From IDS-8 sp964607425 (GTDB lineage: Bacteria; Pseudomonadota; Gammaproteobacteria; Steroidobacterales; Woeseiaceae): a DNA stretch of 64,000 nt. A program made the position numbers and the translations under genes. Shown piece by piece: positions 62,737 through 64,000 of the stretch. The notes beneath the pieces are model-generated. The model was not told the origin of the DNA, did not search any database, and worked only from the letters and a program-made list of their open reading frames with translations. The stretch spans positions 1 to 64,000 of the forward strand of contig CAZSKQ010000009.1 in the NCBI GenBank assembly GCA_964607425.1, read 5' to 3'. Each line of letters opens with the position of its first letter. Positions within the stretch are counted from its first letter, which is position 1.

Positions 62737-63086
62737 ATGCGCTTCTCCGTGTGGTCATTTTGTTGCCTCCGAGATGGCCGCACGTAGAGGCAGGTGCCGG
62801 TTGATGATGCAAAACGTATGCCACTGCTCCGGAAGGCTGGGTGAGCGCGGGCGGCGGCAGGTGCGGCGCCGGTCGGCGGTAGCGTGTGTAAAATTTGGCA
62901 GTAGGGTTGTAAATTTGTAACCGCGGGCCGGAAAATGAGCGCGCCGGCCATGGTGCGAACGGGGTTTGCCCCCGGATCTACTCCCACTCCCCGCGTGCGA
63001 CCTGCTCGAGCCGCGGGTAGATTTCAAGACCCCGCCAGACTTGCTACGATCGCCGGCCCCCAGGATAAGGATGCAGAGCAGAGGCG
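62737..63086. other. 350-bp intergenic region, divergent promoter zone
   Basis: This separates the sugar operon (minus) from the PAS kinase (plus). The inner half (62870-62925) is AT-rich within GC-rich DNA and holds an 18-bp near-palindrome. Short ORFs here look like chance frames. No RNA gene is recognised. Confidence 0.6.
62905..62922. promoter_or_regulatory. Candidate operator GGTTGTAAATTTGTAACC
   Basis: The 18-mer is palindromic apart from the GT dinucleotide pair. A related half-site GTAAAATTTG sits at 62888-62897, about two helical turns from GTAAATTTG at 62909-62917. It lies about 170 bp before the sugar operon start, and a cognate regulator is not in the window. Confidence 0.33.
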
Positions 63087-64000
63087 GTGAACGACGACGC
63101 CCTTGGACGGGAGCCATGCGATTTCCGGGCTGGTGACGCCACCGAGCTGGAGCGAGCCAAAGCGGCCTTGCGCGCAAGCGAGGCCCGATACCGCGCGCTG
63201 GTGGAAGGTCACGCGGAGATGCTGTGTCGCTTCCGACCCGAAGGCACCATCCTGGCCGTCAATAGCGCGTACGCGCGTACGCGCGGCGCGNNNNNNNNNN
63301 NNNNNNNNNNNNNNNNNNNNNNNNNNNNNNNNNNNNNNNNNNNNNNNNNNNNNNNNNNNNNNNNNNNNNNNNNNNNNNNNNNNNNNNNNNACCCGAAGGC
63401 ACCATCCTGGCCGTCAATAGCGCGTACGCGCGTACGCGCGGCGCGACCGCGGAGGACCTGGTCGGCGCGAACTTCTGGGATTTCGTGCCGGAAGAAGATC
63501 GGATGGCGGTGCGGGCCATGCTGGACAGCCTGACTCCCGAATCGCCGGAGTCGCGGGTGGAGAATCGATTCGAAACCACGGAGGGTGAGCGCTGGGTGCT
63601 CTGGACCAACCGGGCGATCAGTTTCGATCCGAACGGGGTGCTGCTCGAAGCGCAGTCCACGGGCATCGACATGACCGATCGCAAACGCATGGAGCAGGCG
63701 CTGCAGGAACAGGATCGGCGCAAGGACGAATTTCTTGCGACGCTCGCGCATGAGCTGCGCAACCCGCTGGCACCCATGAGCAATCTGCTGCAGGTACTGG
63801 AGCGATCGGGCGAGGACCCGGAGCAGCGGCGGCAGGCGCGTGCCGCCATGCGCCGGCAGCTGGATTACCTGGTGCGGCTGGTGGACGACCTGCTGGATGT
63901 GAGCCGCATCACCCGCGACAAGCTGGAGTTGCGGTTCAGCCGGGTGGAGCTGCAGCCCATCGTCTACCAGGCGCTTGAGAGCTGCTGCCCGGTGGCGGAT
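63087..64000 (+). CDS. PAS-domain sensor histidine kinase, 3' partial, split by artefactual gap
   Basis: Starts at GTG 63087 and runs off the window. The part before the gap is the start of a PAS domain (SEARYRALVEGHAEMLCRF); after it come the rest of PAS (TAEDLVGANFWDFV), the PAC end (GIDMTDRKRMEQ) and HisKA with LATLAHELRNPLAPM. As printed the frame breaks, because 100 N plus a repeated 55 bp equals 155 nt (not a multiple of three); removing them restores one continuous frame. No membrane segment is visible. It is divergent from the sugar operon and may regulate it. Confidence 0.85.
63236..63290 (+). repeat. 55-bp repeat, copy 1 (left flank of gap)
   Basis: This copy ends in an alternating CG/TACG tract (CGCGTACGCG palindromes) immediately before the N run. 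It is identical to 63391-63445. See the gap entry. Confidence 0.95.
63291..63390. other. Assembly gap (100 N), artefactual
   Basis: 100 N between two identical 55-bp copies. The pattern is that of two contigs sharing a k-mer end left unjoined and scaffolded with a placeholder; the true sequence very likely has one copy and no gap. Confidence 0.9.
63391..63445 (+). repeat. 55-bp repeat, copy 2 (right flank of gap)
   Basis: Exact match to 63236-63290, continuing directly into the rest of the PAS domain. Merging the two copies gives ...RTRGATAEDL... in frame. Confidence 0.95.

Noticed and set aside
63270..63445. Genuine tandem repeat or CRISPR-like repeat
   Set aside because: The two copies differ only by the N run and merge into one coding frame; no spacer/repeat series exists anywhere in the window.

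Overview
The window is 64 kb of GC-rich chromosomal DNA. It is probably from an uncultured gammaproteobacterium and assembled from a metagenome. The proteobacterial signs are aceK, an AidB-type acyl-CoA dehydrogenase, cytochrome bd genes, TonB-dependent receptors and a zwf/pgl/gnd operon; genus-level placement is not possible from the sequence. Two 100-N gaps break it. The one at 63291-63390 is flanked by identical 55-bp copies, so it looks like an unmerged contig overlap; the one at 1068-1167 looks like a real gap.

Region 1 (1-30.6 kb) is the most interesting part: a self-contained coenzyme F420 island. At the left, on the minus strand, lie fbiC and cofC (deazaflavin synthesis and guanylyl transfer). 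At the right, on the minus strand, lie cofE and cofD, completing F420 synthesis. Between them is a molybdenum hydroxylase operon (coxM-S-G-L type, minus strand) divergent from a long plus-strand operon. That operon encodes an NCS1 permease, two ketopantoate-reductase-family proteins, an M24 pita-bread protein, a Mer-like F420-dependent LLM oxidoreductase, an FAH-family enzyme, an M20 hydrolase, a cyclase/formamidase-family hydrolase, a homocitrate-synthase/HMGL-type lyase and an NADPH:F420 oxidoreductase. An exported amidohydrolase and a TonB-dependent receptor follow. Next come araC, cofD, cofE and marR on the minus strand, a second NCS1 permease (plus) and a second TonB receptor (minus). I infer an F420-dependent catabolic system for an imported small nitrogenous, probably heterocyclic, compound. 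The substrate cannot be read from the sequence. Both divergent promoter regions (8483-8672 and 26593-26697) carry the octamer ATAGCACA over a possible -10 element, which fits control by the MarR protein.

Region 2 (30.8-38.3 kb) is a mixed housekeeping stretch: a small conserved protein, aidB, a YadGH-like ABC exporter, a PerM/AI-2E-type membrane protein, a rhomboid protease and aceK.

Region 3 (38.5-44.3 kb) is a five-gene signalling operon with overlapping or near-touching genes: a REC-EAL phosphodiesterase, a YfiR-like periplasmic protein, a CHASE8-like/HAMP histidine kinase, an Rcp1-like response regulator and a hybrid kinase. A 59-codon acidic ORF lies convergent with it.

Region 4 (44.4-52.3 kb) holds cydAB (cyanide-insensitive type), the oxidative pentose phosphate operon SDR-gnd-zwf-pgl, a ZnT9-like cation transporter and a small SRPBCC protein.

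Region 5 (52.4-62.7 kb, minus strand) is a ten-gene tightly coupled operon for sugar-nucleotide and glycoside synthesis: a UDP-glucuronate decarboxylase-like protein, two epimerases, a zinc alcohol dehydrogenase, a Gfo/Idh/MocA oxidoreductase, four glycosyltransferases and a methyltransferase. It has no flippase, polymerase or exporter. A divergent PAS-histidine kinase runs off the right edge.
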